A stretch of DNA of 64,000 nt, taken from assembly GCF_038007965.1 (NCBI RefSeq), contig NZ_JBBOYD010000002.1:186001-250000 (forward strand), written 5' to 3'. The position numbers and the translations under genes are program-made. Under the pieces are notes generated by a model. The model was not told where the DNA came from. It saw only the letters and a program-made list of their open reading frames with translations, and searched no databases. Position 1 is the first letter of the stretch. Each line of letters starts with the position of its first letter. This document shows, in pieces, positions 40,952-49,243 of the stretch. Source of the stretch: Niallia sp. FSL W8-0635 (GTDB lineage Bacteria; Bacillota; Bacilli; Bacillales; Cytobacillaceae).

Positions 40952-41974
40952 ATGTCTAAACATGCAAATAAACTAAACGAAATTCCTTTCTCGGTGCTTG
41001 ATCTTTCACCGATAACAGCCGGAAGTACTCCTGCTGACTCTTTCCGCAATACATTGGAACTCGCACAGCATGCTGAAAAACTTGACTACAAACGTTTTTG
41101 GCTCGCTGAACATCACAATATGCCGTTTATCGCCAGTTCCGCCACTTCTGTGGTGATGTCCCATGTGGCAGCCGGTACATCAAAAATCCGGGTTGGTTCA
41201 GGAGGAATCATGCTGCCGAATCACGCTCCGCTCGTCATCGCTGAACAGTTTGGCACTCTTGAATCCTTATATCCTGGGCGAATTGACCTTGGTCTGGGGC
41301 GTGCACCTGGTACAGATCAGTTGACCGCTCGTGCATTGAGACGCGACTTGAGAAGTACCGGAGATGACTTTCCTGAGCAATTAGCGGAACTCCGCGGTTA
41401 CTTTGATCCATCCCTGGCCCAAGGGAACCCTATAAAAGCGATTCCGGGTGAAGGTTTGAATATTCCAATCTGGCTGCTGGGTTCAAGCGGCTTCAGTGCG
41501 CAGCTGGCCGGAGAACTGGGTTTGCCATTCGCGTTTGCCGCCCATTTCTCGCCACTTAACACTCTGGGTGCTCTACAGATCTATCGCAAGGCGTTTAAGC
41601 CTTCGAATGTTCTCGATAAGCCGTATGCGATGGTGGCATTGAATATCATTACAGCAGAAACGGATAAAGAGGCAAAGCGCCTTTTCACAACCCTGCAGCA
41701 GCAATTTTTGAATCTGATGAGTGGCAACCTTACACAGCTTCAACCACCGGTAGATGACATTTCCGAATTGGCCAGCAGCTACCAATTAAAGTCTCTCGAG
41801 CAGCAATTAGGCTCATCGATTGTTGGCAGCCAGCAGACGGTAAAGGACAAGCTATATACATTTTTGGAGGAGAGCCAGGCAGATGAAATAATGGTCATTG
41901 CACAAGTTTACGACCACAAAGCTCGCCTGCATTCATACGAGCTTCTGTCAGAAATTACAAAAAGTGAAAGGTAA
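40952..41974 (+). CDS. LLM-class flavin-dependent oxidoreductase (MsnO8-like)
   Basis: GGGAAGAAGATGAACTT precedes ATG 40952. The 340-residue product shows the MsnO8/TIGR03558 signature: [34 protein letters not shown] and [13 protein letters not shown]. It is a reduced-flavin-dependent monooxygenase of unknown substrate. It lies 34 bp after the previous LLM gene in the same GC-rich block, and the two may form a heteromeric or sequential pathway, by analogy with luciferase pairs. Confidence 0.9.
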   Translation: MSKHANKLNEIPFSVLDLSPITAGSTPADSFRNTLELAQHAEKLDYKRFWLAEHHNMPFIASSATSVVMSHVAAGTSKIRVGSGGIMLPNHAPLVIAEQFGTLESLYPGRIDLGLGRAPGTDQLTARALRRDLRSTGDDFPEQLAELRGYFDPSLAQGNPIKAIPGEGLNIPIWLLGSSGFSAQLAGELGLPFAFAAHFSPLNTLGALQIYRKAFKPSNVLDKPYAMVALNIITAETDKEAKRLFTTLQQQFLNLMSGNLTQLQPPVDDISELASSYQLKSLEQQLGSSIVGSQQTVKDKLYTFLEESQADEIMVIAQVYDHKARLHSYELLSEITKSER

Positions 41975-42264
41975 TAAGGAGGACATCAGCAAGGAAAGTA
42001 TTGATGTTTTACTTGATAAAAGGGAACCGTTTTTAGATGTGGTTTGGATCAAGTATTTCTATGTGTCACAAGCAGGATTTGACATCACGAATTCTTCCAA
42101 AGGGCATCACCATCCTTAAACACGTGACAGAGCGATACTAAATGTTTTTATACCATCATATATCTAGCAGTAACATATACTAAAAACAGTAGATTATTTG
42201 TATTTATTGTGTTAAATGAGAATAATACCAACGATGCTTTACAATTATAAGGGGGCTTATCATA
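41975..42264. other. Intergenic region with unclear coding remnant
   Basis: From about 41976 a frame without a good start reads I-D-V-L-L-D-K-R-E-P-F-L-D-V-V-W-I-K-Y-F-Y-V-S-Q-A to TAA 42120. It could be the tail of a deleted gene; the family is not recognised. The rest carries only the promoter region of the next gene. Confidence 0.35.
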
Positions 42265-42777
42265 ATGAGCAAAAAAATCGCTACACTAATAACAGACTTA
42301 TTTGAAGATGTAGAATTCACAGAACCAGCACGAGCATTTAAAGATGCTGGTCATCAAGTGATCACAATCGACATACAGGCTGGAAAAGATATTACTGGTA
42401 AAAAAGGTGAAGCAGTAAAAATTGATAAAGGAATTGGGGAAGTTAATCCTCAAGACTTTGATGCTTTATTCATCCCTGGCGGCTTCTCTCCCGATTTATT
42501 ACGTGAAGACGACCGTTTTGGTGAATTCGCAAAAGCATTTATACAAGAAGGTAAACCTGTTTTTGCCATTTGCCATGGCCCACAAGTATTAATTGATACA
42601 GACCTATTAAAAGGCGTCGACATAACAGGTTTCAAATCAATAAGGAACGATCTCAAAAATGCAGGTGCTAACTACAAAGATGAAGAAGTTGTGGTAAGCA
42701 ATAATATTGTAACAAGCCGTTTTCCGGATGACATTCCTGCCTTTAATCGTGAATCCTTAAAATTATTAGCTGAATAA
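42265..42777 (+). CDS. PfpI/YfkM-type general stress protein
   Basis: ATAAGGGGGCTTATCATA precedes ATG 42265. The 170-residue class I glutamine-amidotransferase-like protein has F-E-D-V-E-F-T-E-P-A, L-F-I-P-G-G-F-S-P-D-L-L-R and the nucleophile elbow P-V-F-A-I-C-H-G-P-Q. That places it near YfkM/YraA (general stress protein 18, deglycase/peptidase-like). It is the second DJ-1-superfamily gene within 4 kb. It stands alone on the plus strand. Confidence 0.92.
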   Translation: MSKKIATLITDLFEDVEFTEPARAFKDAGHQVITIDIQAGKDITGKKGEAVKIDKGIGEVNPQDFDALFIPGGFSPDLLREDDRFGEFAKAFIQEGKPVFAICHGPQVLIDTDLLKGVDITGFKSIRNDLKNAGANYKDEEVVVSNNIVTSRFPDDIPAFNRESLKLLAE

Positions 42778-42868
42778 TAGCGTAAGTACTCAATAGTATC
42801 GTTTTAGAAATTAATATTTCACAATGAATTTCAATAAAAAAAGGTTTTAATAAGAAAGGGGTTTTACT

Positions 42869-43585
42869 ATGTCATTAAATGGTAAACGAGTAGTTGTTTT
42901 AGGGGGTACTTCTGGTATTGGTTTAGCAACTGCCAAAGCGTTTCTCGATCAATCAGCTCAAGTGATCATTGCCAGCCGTTCTGTTTCCAAATTAAATGAA
43001 GCAAAACAAGTTCTTGGTGGCAATGTAGAAGCAATTGAAATCGATTTTCGAAGCGAAGAAAAAGTAGCAGAATTTTTCAGTAAGGTTGGAAAATTTGACC
43101 ACCTTGTGGTAACAGCAGGTGAAGGCGCAATGGGGCACTTTAGCGAACTGCCTGTGGCAAGTGCAAAAGAGGCGTTTGATAGTAAATTCTGGGGGCAATA
43201 TATCACTGTCCGTTTTGCACTTCCATATTTAAGCAATGAGAGCTCAATCACCTTAACCTCTGGTGTATATGGAGTTCGTCCTCCTCAAGGCGCTACTACG
43301 TTAGCGGCAATCAATTCAGCCATTGAAGGATTGGTTCGAGGACTTTCTATAGACCTAGCGCCTATTAGGGTAAACGTGGTTTCACCTGGAATTGTAGATA
43401 CTCCAATCTATGCTGGAATGTCAGATGATCAGAGGCAAGCACTGTTCAACGGCATTGCACAACAGCTCCCTGTTGGACGGATTGCAAAGCCGGAAGACAT
43501 AGCTGAAACCTATGTATACCTTGCTAAAAATGGTTTTACTACTGGGACGACTGTTCTTATTGATGGCGGGGCTCACTTGGTATAA
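42869..43585 (+). CDS. SDR-family oxidoreductase lacking the YxxxK catalytic pair
   Basis: AAGAAAGGGGTTTTACT precedes ATG 42869. The 238-residue Rossmann protein has the NAD(P) motif V-L-G-G-T-S-G-I-G-L-A and A-G-E-G (for N-A-G). The Ser strand is present (I-T-L-T-S-G-V-Y-G), but where Y-x-x-x-K should follow it reads T-L-A-A-I-N. The rest (V-N-V-V-S-P-G-I-V-D-T-P and G-T-T-V-L-I-D-G-G) is normal. It probably binds a nucleotide; dehydrogenase chemistry would need a different mechanism or has been lost. Confidence 0.88.
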   Translation: MSLNGKRVVVLGGTSGIGLATAKAFLDQSAQVIIASRSVSKLNEAKQVLGGNVEAIEIDFRSEEKVAEFFSKVGKFDHLVVTAGEGAMGHFSELPVASAKEAFDSKFWGQYITVRFALPYLSNESSITLTSGVYGVRPPQGATTLAAINSAIEGLVRGLSIDLAPIRVNVVSPGIVDTPIYAGMSDDQRQALFNGIAQQLPVGRIAKPEDIAETYVYLAKNGFTTGTTVLIDGGAHLV

Positions 43586-43606
43586 GTGAGATTATAATGT
43601 TATTTT

Positions 43607-43636
43607 TGTGGCTATACTACAACATGTATAGCCACA
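43607..43636. terminator. Rho-independent terminator
   Basis: TGTGGCTATAC and GTATAGCCACA form an 11-bp stem, followed by TTTAATTTTTT, 21 bp after the SDR stop. Confidence 0.88.
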
Positions 43637-43717
43637 TTTAATTTTTTAATAATGATCCGATTTTCCAATAAACGGTAATGATTGAAGAATTGCAGTTCAA
43701 GAAAAACAAGGTGAGAT

Positions 43718-44635
43718 ATGAAAGGCATGATGAAAATGAGTTTACCTGACAATGAAAAAATATTGAGAATTAAGCATTCACTTGAAAAACGTGTAGTAAC
43801 TTTACCTGATGGAACCTTTCTTCCAAGCATTGGTCAAGGAACATGGTACATGGGTGAAAATCCTGAATCGAGAAACAAAGAAATCAAAGCTTTGCAACTT
43901 GGAATTGAACTAGGCATGAAGCTAATCGATACGGCTGAAATGTACGGAAATGGCGATTCCGAACGTTTAGTTGGTGAGGCAATCAAGGGGCGTAGAGATA
44001 AAGTTTTTTTAGTATCGAAAGTATATCCTCATCATTCCGGGTTAGATTTGATTGAAAGTGCATGTGAAAATAGTCTAAAACGACTAGGAACAGATCATCT
44101 TGATTTGTATCTTTTACACTGGAGAGGTCGTGTTCCATTGGCAGAAACGATTGAAGGAATGGAGAGACTGCGCAAGGATGGTAAAATTGTAAGATGGGGA
44201 GTTTCTAATTTTGATACGGATGATATGTTAGAGTTGTGGGATACCGCTAACGGAAAAAATTGTGTGACAAATCAAGTGTTATATCATCTAGGTTCTAGAG
44301 GAATTGATTATGATCTCCTACCATGGCATCATGAACATAACATGCCAATTATGGCCTATAGTCCCCTGGCCCAGGGAGGGAGCTTAAGAAGACAATTACT
44401 AAGCGATCCAACCATCATTGAGATTGCAGAAAGATACAATGTGCAGCCATTACAAATTGCTCTTGCATGGACCATTCGTTCGAACAACGTAATTGCTATC
44501 CCAAAAGCTGTTAAGGAAGAACATGTTTTAGCCAATGCTCAAGCTGCTACTATTCAATTGACCATAGAAGATCTGAACAGACTTGACGAGGTATTTCCAA
44601 AACCAACAAGAAAAATACCTTTGGATATTATATAA
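43718..44635 (+). CDS. Aldo/keto reductase
   Basis: CAAGGTGAGAT precedes ATG 43718. The 305-residue TIM-barrel protein has the AKR tetrad in L-I-D-T-A-E-M-Y (Asp, Tyr), F-L-V-S-K-V-Y-P (Lys) and L-Y-L-L-H-W-R (His), plus the cofactor motif V-I-A-I-P-K-A. The enzyme reduces aldehydes or ketones with NADPH. It forms a redox-gene neighbourhood with the SDR, PfpI and Spx genes but has its own promoter region. Confidence 0.92.
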   Translation: MKGMMKMSLPDNEKILRIKHSLEKRVVTLPDGTFLPSIGQGTWYMGENPESRNKEIKALQLGIELGMKLIDTAEMYGNGDSERLVGEAIKGRRDKVFLVSKVYPHHSGLDLIESACENSLKRLGTDHLDLYLLHWRGRVPLAETIEGMERLRKDGKIVRWGVSNFDTDDMLELWDTANGKNCVTNQVLYHLGSRGIDYDLLPWHHEHNMPIMAYSPLAQGGSLRRQLLSDPTIIEIAERYNVQPLQIALAWTIRSNNVIAIPKAVKEEHVLANAQAATIQLTIEDLNRLDEVFPKPTRKIPLDII

Positions 44636-44729
44636 AATGAATGGGAACAAAGGATCGATCGAGACTTATTAAAGCTTCAGCGACTCCTTTTTTTCCTATT
44701 TCAACCGGCCAAGCGACTTTTGTATCCAA

Positions 44730-44951
44730 TCATGGAAGGATTTCCTCAAACGTATTGGAAAAAGTTTTGAAATCTTTTAATACGGTTTTCCCTTTTTCCG
44801 TGAAGAGAGGATAGATCACCATTCCTTCGATTTTGTCTCCTTTCTTATCATAAGGTAGTGTATCAATGATTTGAATTTTATCGATAATTCGGTCAGCACC
44901 ATACCCTGATAATAGAACAAGAATGAACAAAACAACGAGGGTCTTTTCCAT
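44730..44951 (-). pseudogene. Ger(x)C germinant-receptor lipoprotein, N-terminal fragment
   Basis: ATG 44951 starts a signal-like helix (L-V-V-L-F-I-L-V-L-L-S-G-Y-G-A-D). The lipobox cysteine is replaced by Tyr. The rest (R-I-I-D-K-I-Q-I-I-D-T-L, then G-M-V-I-Y-P-L-F-T-E-K-G-K-T and S-N-T-F-E-E-I-L-P) matches the start of GerC-type proteins. After 73 codons a TGA occurs and the following in-frame codons no longer resemble GerC. About 300 residues are missing. It is a remnant of a second ger operon. Confidence 0.75.
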
Positions 44952-45000
44952 CTATTTCATTATTATCCAACATTTCATTCAAGAGGCTAGTTTAAGTACA

Positions 45001-45017
45001 GTAATTTTAAAAATTAC
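45001..45017. promoter_or_regulatory. Rrf2-type operator candidate
   Basis: GTAAT-N7-ATTAC, with the same spacing as three other sites near the Rrf2 gene. It lies 120 bp upstream of the Spx-like gene. Confidence 0.55.
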
Positions 45018-45052
45018 AAACTCTAATGCGTTCTGATTTTAATCCATAAATT

Positions 45053-45091
45053 TACAGTTGACTTTACAAACTGTAATAATTAAAATTACAG
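45053..45091 (+). promoter_or_regulatory. Promoter with overlapping palindromic operator for the Spx-like gene
   Basis: -35 TTGACT (45058-45063), 17-bp spacer, -10 TAAAAT (45081-45086). The palindrome CTGTAAT-N7-ATTACAG (45071-45091) covers the spacer and -10 region, and an extra half-site TTACAG precedes the -35. A repressor bound here would block RNA polymerase. Confidence 0.7.
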
Positions 45092-45137
45092 TATAGCCAG
45101 TAGATGAGCTGAATAATATGAAGGAGTGTGTATAAGT

Positions 45138-45533
45138 ATGGTTAATTTGTATACGACACCAAGTTGTACTTCTTGCCGAAAAGCAAAAGCTTGGTTTGAA
45201 GAACATCAAATTGAGTATATTGAAAGAAACATATTATCCAATCCCCTTACAGTCGATGAGATTAAATCAATTCTTCGATTGACTGAAGATGGGACTAATG
45301 ACATTGTTTCAACTAAATCAAAAACATTTCAGGAATTAAATGTAAGTATTGAATCTCTTCCACTTAATGAATTTTATAAATTAATAATCAACTACCCTCA
45401 AATGTTGCGCCGGCCAATTATCCAAGACGAAAAAAGATTACAGGTTGGATATAACGAGGAAGAAATCCGCAGTTTTTTGCCTCGTAGACTTCGCACATTT
45501 TCGAACGTCGAATGGCAAAAAGTGGCCAATTAA
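45138..45533 (+). CDS. Spx/ArsC-family regulator
   Basis: ATG 45138 lies behind GAAGGAGTGTGTATAAGT. The 131-residue protein begins [16 protein letters not shown]; the C10-x-x-C13 thiol switch of Spx is intact, and R-R-P-I-I-Q-D provides the RPI motif that contacts the RNA polymerase alpha CTD. Spx-type proteins redirect transcription to thiol-stress genes. The palindromic operator on its promoter and the nearby Rrf2 gene imply a second redox-regulatory layer. It is probably a paralogue of the core Spx. Confidence 0.9.
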   Translation: MVNLYTTPSCTSCRKAKAWFEEHQIEYIERNILSNPLTVDEIKSILRLTEDGTNDIVSTKSKTFQELNVSIESLPLNEFYKLIINYPQMLRRPIIQDEKRLQVGYNEEEIRSFLPRRLRTFSNVEWQKVAN

Positions 45534-45560
45534 TATTATTTCGGAAGGAGGAAGAAAGTG

Positions 45561-45695
45561 ATGATTGAAGTATTCGTTACAGTTAATTATAAAGATAAAA
45601 ATTATCAAACCAATGTCATTGTAAATAAAGAAATGGCATGGGAAAAAATTAAACAGTTAGCAGAAGAACAAGTTAAAAAACAATGGGGTTATTAA
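45561..45695 (+). CDS. BA3454-family stress response protein
   Basis: CGGAAGGAGGAAGAAAGTG precedes ATG 45561; GTG at 45558 is an alternative. The 44-residue protein (I-E-V-F-V-T-V-N-Y-K-D-K-N-Y-Q-T-N-V-I-V-N-K-E-M-A-W) matches the small BA3454 family known from the B. cereus group. It starts 27 bp after the Spx-like stop and is likely co-transcribed with it. The molecular role is unknown. Confidence 0.85.
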   Translation: MIEVFVTVNYKDKNYQTNVIVNKEMAWEKIKQLAEEQVKKQWGY

Positions 45696-45836
45696 ACTTA
45701 ATTATACAAAAATTTCTAAACAAACAAATATGTTTACGCACCTTTAAGGAAGTGAAGGTGATTCGTAAAGATTTACAGGATGCTTGGAATTCCTTATTCA
45801 TGGTTAAGAGTTAATACAACATTTCTAATTAGATAC

Positions 45837-45870
45837 TTGACAAGATAAACTGTAATATATATTGTTACAC
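45837..45870 (+). promoter_or_regulatory. Promoter/operator of the Rrf2 gene
   Basis: TTGACA (45837-45842), 17-bp spacer and TATTGT (45860-45865). The imperfect palindrome CTGTAAT-N7-GTTACAC (45850-45870) overlaps the -10 and keeps the spacing of the Spx-promoter site, which suggests autoregulation. Confidence 0.6.
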
Positions 45871-45957
45871 TATGTTGATTGATTTTAAAAAAAGATGCAG
45901 AAGCTATATGTAAAGCAAAAAGGTAATTAGCTGTGTTGATTTATAAGGAGGCAGGAC

Positions 45958-46386
45958 ATGAATAGTGATTTTACACTTGCCATTCATAGTTTAACTTATC
46001 TTGCGTTGCAGCCGGACCGTATGTCAACAAGTGATGGTATCTCAGAGAGTGCTGGTGTCCACCCAGTACGCATTCGTAAAGTGCTGAGCTTGTTAAAAAA
46101 ACATGGATTTATAAAATCAAAAGAAGGAACCGGCGGCGGATTTATTTTTACTCTAGAGCTTAGTGAAGTTAATCTTTGGGAAATATATATGATAACCTCT
46201 GAAGGTGCTTTACAGCCTAAGTGTACTGATTCAAATGAAAAGTGTATTGTGGGAGCAAATATGAAAAGTGTATTATTTACAATTTTCTTAGGTGCGGAAG
46301 AACATTTGGGTGAATATTTAAAGAACTATACAATTAAAGAAGTTGTCGATCTTATAAATCAAGAACAAAATAGCGGCTGTGACTGA
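45958..46386 (+). CDS. Rrf2-family transcriptional regulator
   Basis: ATAAGGAGGCAGGAC precedes ATG 45958. The 142-residue winged helix protein reads F-T-L-A-I-H-S-L-T-Y-L-A-L, then G-V-H-P-V-R-I-R-K-V-L-S-L-L-K and K-E-G-T-G-G-G-F. A cysteine pair lies in Q-P-K-C-T-D-S-N-E-K-C-I-V-G. Rrf2 proteins of this type sense redox, NO or Fe-S status through Cys. Four GTAAT-N7-ATTAC-type palindromes sit at its own and neighbouring promoters, so it is the likely repressor of this small regulon. Confidence 0.9.
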   Translation: MNSDFTLAIHSLTYLALQPDRMSTSDGISESAGVHPVRIRKVLSLLKKHGFIKSKEGTGGGFIFTLELSEVNLWEIYMITSEGALQPKCTDSNEKCIVGANMKSVLFTIFLGAEEHLGEYLKNYTIKEVVDLINQEQNSGCD

Positions 46387-46412
46387 CGGCCGTAGACTTC
46401 TTTTTATTAAAT

Positions 46413-46431
46413 TGTAATAAAAAACATTACA
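46413..46431. promoter_or_regulatory. Rrf2-type operator candidate upstream of the IDEAL gene
   Basis: TGTAAT-N7-ATTACA, the same half-sites and spacing as at 45071-45091. It lies about 100 bp upstream of the IDEAL-domain gene. Confidence 0.6.
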
Positions 46432-46533
46432 GATTTATCTAGGTGATATATCCCCGATGACTGTAGCTTAAAAAAAGGTTCTATCTTGATTACATTCATA
46501 AAATACAAAAATAACTTAAGAAGGTGAAAAAGG

Positions 46534-46869
46534 ATGTTGACGAATGGTAATTCCGTTTTGAAAACAGGTGATTGGATTAAGGGAAAATCAGAGGATGGGG
46601 AATTAATAATTGGTTATATTGAATCACAGAGTATTCTGGATGGAGTTGTTAAAGTAACGGTTGCTACGAGTGACAATCGTGAAACGCTTGGCAAAACAAT
46701 TCCGATTTTAAGTAAAAATGTTAGGAAACTGCCACTTTCTAAGGTGGTAAACAAGGAAGAAATTCTATTTCTAATAGACTTGGCATTATCAACGGGGGAT
46801 GAAGCATGGTTTATTGAGCTTTCTTCCAAGTTAAACTCAATCAATCAGCTTGTTGATGGAGTACATTAA
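46534..46869 (+). CDS. IDEAL-domain protein
   Basis: AAGAAGGTGAAAAAGG precedes the ATG at 46534. The 111-residue protein has an N-terminal beta domain (V-L-K-T-G-D-W-I-K-G-K-S-E-D-G-E-L-I-I-G-Y-I-E) and a C-terminal IDEAL motif (E-I-L-F-L-I-D-L-A-L-S-T-G-D-E-A-W-F-I-E-L). This 37-residue helix pair occurs in several Bacillus proteins of regulatory type. Its role is not established. The upstream palindrome places it in the proposed Rrf2 regulon. Confidence 0.85.
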   Translation: MLTNGNSVLKTGDWIKGKSEDGELIIGYIESQSILDGVVKVTVATSDNRETLGKTIPILSKNVRKLPLSKVVNKEEILFLIDLALSTGDEAWFIELSSKLNSINQLVDGVH

Positions 46870-47220
46870 AACTTATACAAATTATATATAGATTTTTTAA
46901 ATTAAATTACAACGTGTTTGGAAATATTCATTTTTCGTGAAAATCGTGATTCATCACTAACGGAGCCAGTAATGGTTTTCCGTTGTACATATGAGATATG
47001 TATAAGGTATATATAGTTTTAATATCATGGTTATATTCGGTTAGGACAATAACAACAAGAATTATTGTAAAATATTTATAAAGTTTATAGATAACATATG
47101 CAATTAATACATATATGTTATCACGTCTGTTGATTAACTAATTTTTATCACTAAAAACTAATAAAAAAGAGAGATTCCATGTAAAATGTAAGTTACCACA
47201 CAAACCTTTACAAGGAGGAA
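46870..47220. other. Intergenic region, no gene seen
   Basis: AT-rich, 350 bp. An ACATATG...CATATATGT inverted repeat near 47093-47121 and the left border of an IS remnant (about 47165) are the only features noticed. Confidence 0.4.
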
Positions 47221-47523
47221 TCTCTAGGCTTGCGAATACCACGATTTTCACACTACTTCAAAACTTTATTTCACAAAAAGAAATCGACGGGATTCTAGCT
47301 GTTCAGTTTGAAGATACGGCTCGTAAATGTGATGTATCAACACTTTTAAACTACTTGGTGGGTGCCGCTACATTTGAATGGAAAAGTATGCACCACGCTG
47401 CGGATGTTGCACCAGCACAAGGCTTGAAATCAGTGGATTATTCGACACTTTCAAAACGTTTAGGTGAACTGAATTATCTCATCGTGAAACGCATTTTTGA
47501 ACGGATTGTCAGCCGTTTAATTA
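47221..47523 (+). pseudogene. IS4-like transposase, N-terminal fragment
   Basis: AAGGAGGAATC at 47211 lies just ahead, but no ATG is left. The frame reads T-T-I-F-T-L-L-Q-N-F-I-S-Q-K-E-I-D, then V-S-T-L-L-N-Y-L-V-G-A-A-T-F-E-W-K-S-M and D-Y-S-T-L-S-K-R-L-G-E-L-N-Y, up to F-E-R-I-V-S-R-L. This is the N-terminal region of an IS4-family transposase. After about 47523 the coding similarity ends without the DDE domain. The element is dead. Confidence 0.7.
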
Positions 47524-47752
47524 AAGTTTTTACACAAGCGCATCCAGGTAAAATCAGATGTAGAAGCCTTGTCATTTGCAGGTTTTACACGCCTGTTTCT
47601 TTGGCATGCACTTCCATTAAAATGGCGAATATACGTCGAAGAAATTCTGTCGTCAGCTCGGATGATGTATCAAAAAAGTGTTACGTGATTTTGGCTAATC
47701 AACACGTGTGACATTTAAGTATAGAAGAAAAGCGAAAACTCACGTATCGTAA

Positions 47753-48140
47753 TTGTTGCTTAGACAAACCACGATAGGAGTTTTCGCCTTGTATAACCAG
47801 TTTATCAAATTGATTTTACCGTTACCATCTTTTTTTACAATTTCTTTGCCAACCGACGATGAACCAAACGGATTTCCATCTGCCATTCATGTGTTGGATC
47901 GCTTTCATCTCGTCCAATTTTTCACGGATGCCCAACAAAGATGTAGACGGTATTTAGGTGAAGTAAAGAAACACCATAAATCACGTTTTATTGACCGCTG
48001 CTTAGCACAAAAACCTGCAGAATTAACAGCGGAAGAACGTGGGTGGGTTTGTGGCTGAATGGCACAAGGAAGATTTGCATACGAAGCATATTTATCAAGC
48101 ATTAAATCACATACGTTATGAGTTATTCGATAAGAAAAAT
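47753..48140 (+). pseudogene. ISL3-family transposase remnant
   Basis: A short N-terminal piece (A-L-Y-N-Q-F-I-K-L-I-L-P-L-P-S-F-F) is joined, across a large internal deletion, to part of the DDE domain: H-V-L-D-R-F-H-L-V-Q-F-F-T-D-A-Q-Q-R-C-R-R-Y, then K-K-H-H-K-S-R-F-I-D-R-C-L-A-Q-K-P and, after a frame change near 48055, A-E-W-H-K-E-D-L-H-T-K-H-I-Y-Q-A-L. The DRFH motif is typical of ISL3. It ends right at the 3' end of the gerC gene. Confidence 0.75.
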
Positions 48141-49243
48141 TAAAAGTTTTGCCTTTTTGAATTTGCATCCGTCAAAGGATCGATATTAATATTGTATTGT
48201 ATTTTAATGTCCATCTTCTCAAACAATTCAATCCATTTTTTTTCTTCCATTGGTTTTGAGAATGGTCTTTTTGTTTGTATGCCAATCTGTAATGGATCCA
48301 CTTTCAATTCTTGCATCTTTTTAAACAGTTCATGTGTTTGTTTTTCAAGATGGGTTTCGATATCTTTTTTCATATTTTCTAATTCCTTTGGGTCAAATAA
48401 TTGTTTCTCTCCCCGGTATTCCTCAATTCTAGTGTCCATATTCACGGTATAGGTCATTGTAGAATAGCTGCTATCGAAATCTACTATTACTTTAGATCTA
48501 ACATGACCCAGTACAATTTCAAATTTTTGAATCGGTAAAACAACTAAGTAGTGATCGTTGTTTATCAGCTGGAAGATACGATCATCTAAAGATGAAATAG
48601 TTTCAACTAGCTTGTCATCTTTAAACAAGGCTGTACCTTCATAGTTGACCCCATCCTCTTCTATTTTGAATACAGGCAAAAAAGGATCTGAATAAGGAGT
48701 ATAGAGCAAATTTTTAAATTGATGAAGATTAACGACAGTTAATTCTCCTTGGTTTTTTTCCTCATAATGCTTCAGCATACGGTAAAACGAGTAATCAAAG
48801 TTTTCATCTTTGTCCAATTGACTTTCCAAGTATTCATCAAAATTTCCTTTTACGATTACTAAATAGATTCTCGGAGAAATATCCGGATCAGTCAATAATA
48901 CATTTATAATGGACATAATGCCGTCTCTTCCAAGTTCATCACTAATTACCAGCATCCGCATTTGTCCAGATTTCATTTCCTGGTAGAAGTTGAGGTTGTA
49001 CTTCTGTACTCCCTCCTTTAATAAGCTGACTTCTTGCGACATAACAAACTTCTTTTCTTTACTTAGAGGAGGCAAAATTGTACTGACTTTTAATTTCCCT
49101 GTATCCCCCTTACTAATTGCCAAAAAGGTAACGGGAGAAATTTCTTCAATAAGGTTATTTTCGGTAAAAGGGGCACAGCCAGATAAACAAATAGTCATAA
49201 AAAGAAGTATTAATCTATTACATATCTTTTTATGTAGACGCAC
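48140..49243 (-). CDS. gerC: Ger(x)C-family germinant receptor lipoprotein
   Basis: This 367-residue protein is the third gene of a gerA-gerB-gerC operon. It has a lipoprotein signal (L-L-F-M-T-I-C-L-S-G-C, lipid Cys near residue 23) and the GerC fold (V-T-F-L-A-I-S-K-G, Y-N-L-N-F-Y-Q-E-M-K-S, G-T-A-L-F-K-D-D-K-L-V). GerC subunits anchor germinant receptors at the spore inner membrane. Its start overlaps the end of gerB by 14 bp. The N-terminal domain looks shorter than in GerAC, so this is a divergent receptor. The gene ends against an ISL3 remnant. Confidence 0.88.
   Translation of the reverse strand: MRLHKKICNRLILLFMTICLSGCAPFTENNLIEEISPVTFLAISKGDTGKLKVSTILPPLSKEKKFVMSQEVSLLKEGVQKYNLNFYQEMKSGQMRMLVISDELGRDGIMSIINVLLTDPDISPRIYLVIVKGNFDEYLESQLDKDENFDYSFYRMLKHYEEKNQGELTVVNLHQFKNLLYTPYSDPFLPVFKIEEDGVNYEGTALFKDDKLVETISSLDDRIFQLINNDHYLVVLPIQKFEIVLGHVRSKVIVDFDSSYSTMTYTVNMDTRIEEYRGEKQLFDPKELENMKKDIETHLEKQTHELFKKMQELKVDPLQIGIQTKRPFSKPMEEKKWIELFEKMDIKIQYNINIDPLTDANSKRQNF

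Noticed and set aside
41898..42119. 73-codon frame overlapping the end of the MsnO8-like gene
   Set aside because: Its first half is an out-of-frame shadow of the monooxygenase; only the last part past 41976 might be a remnant.
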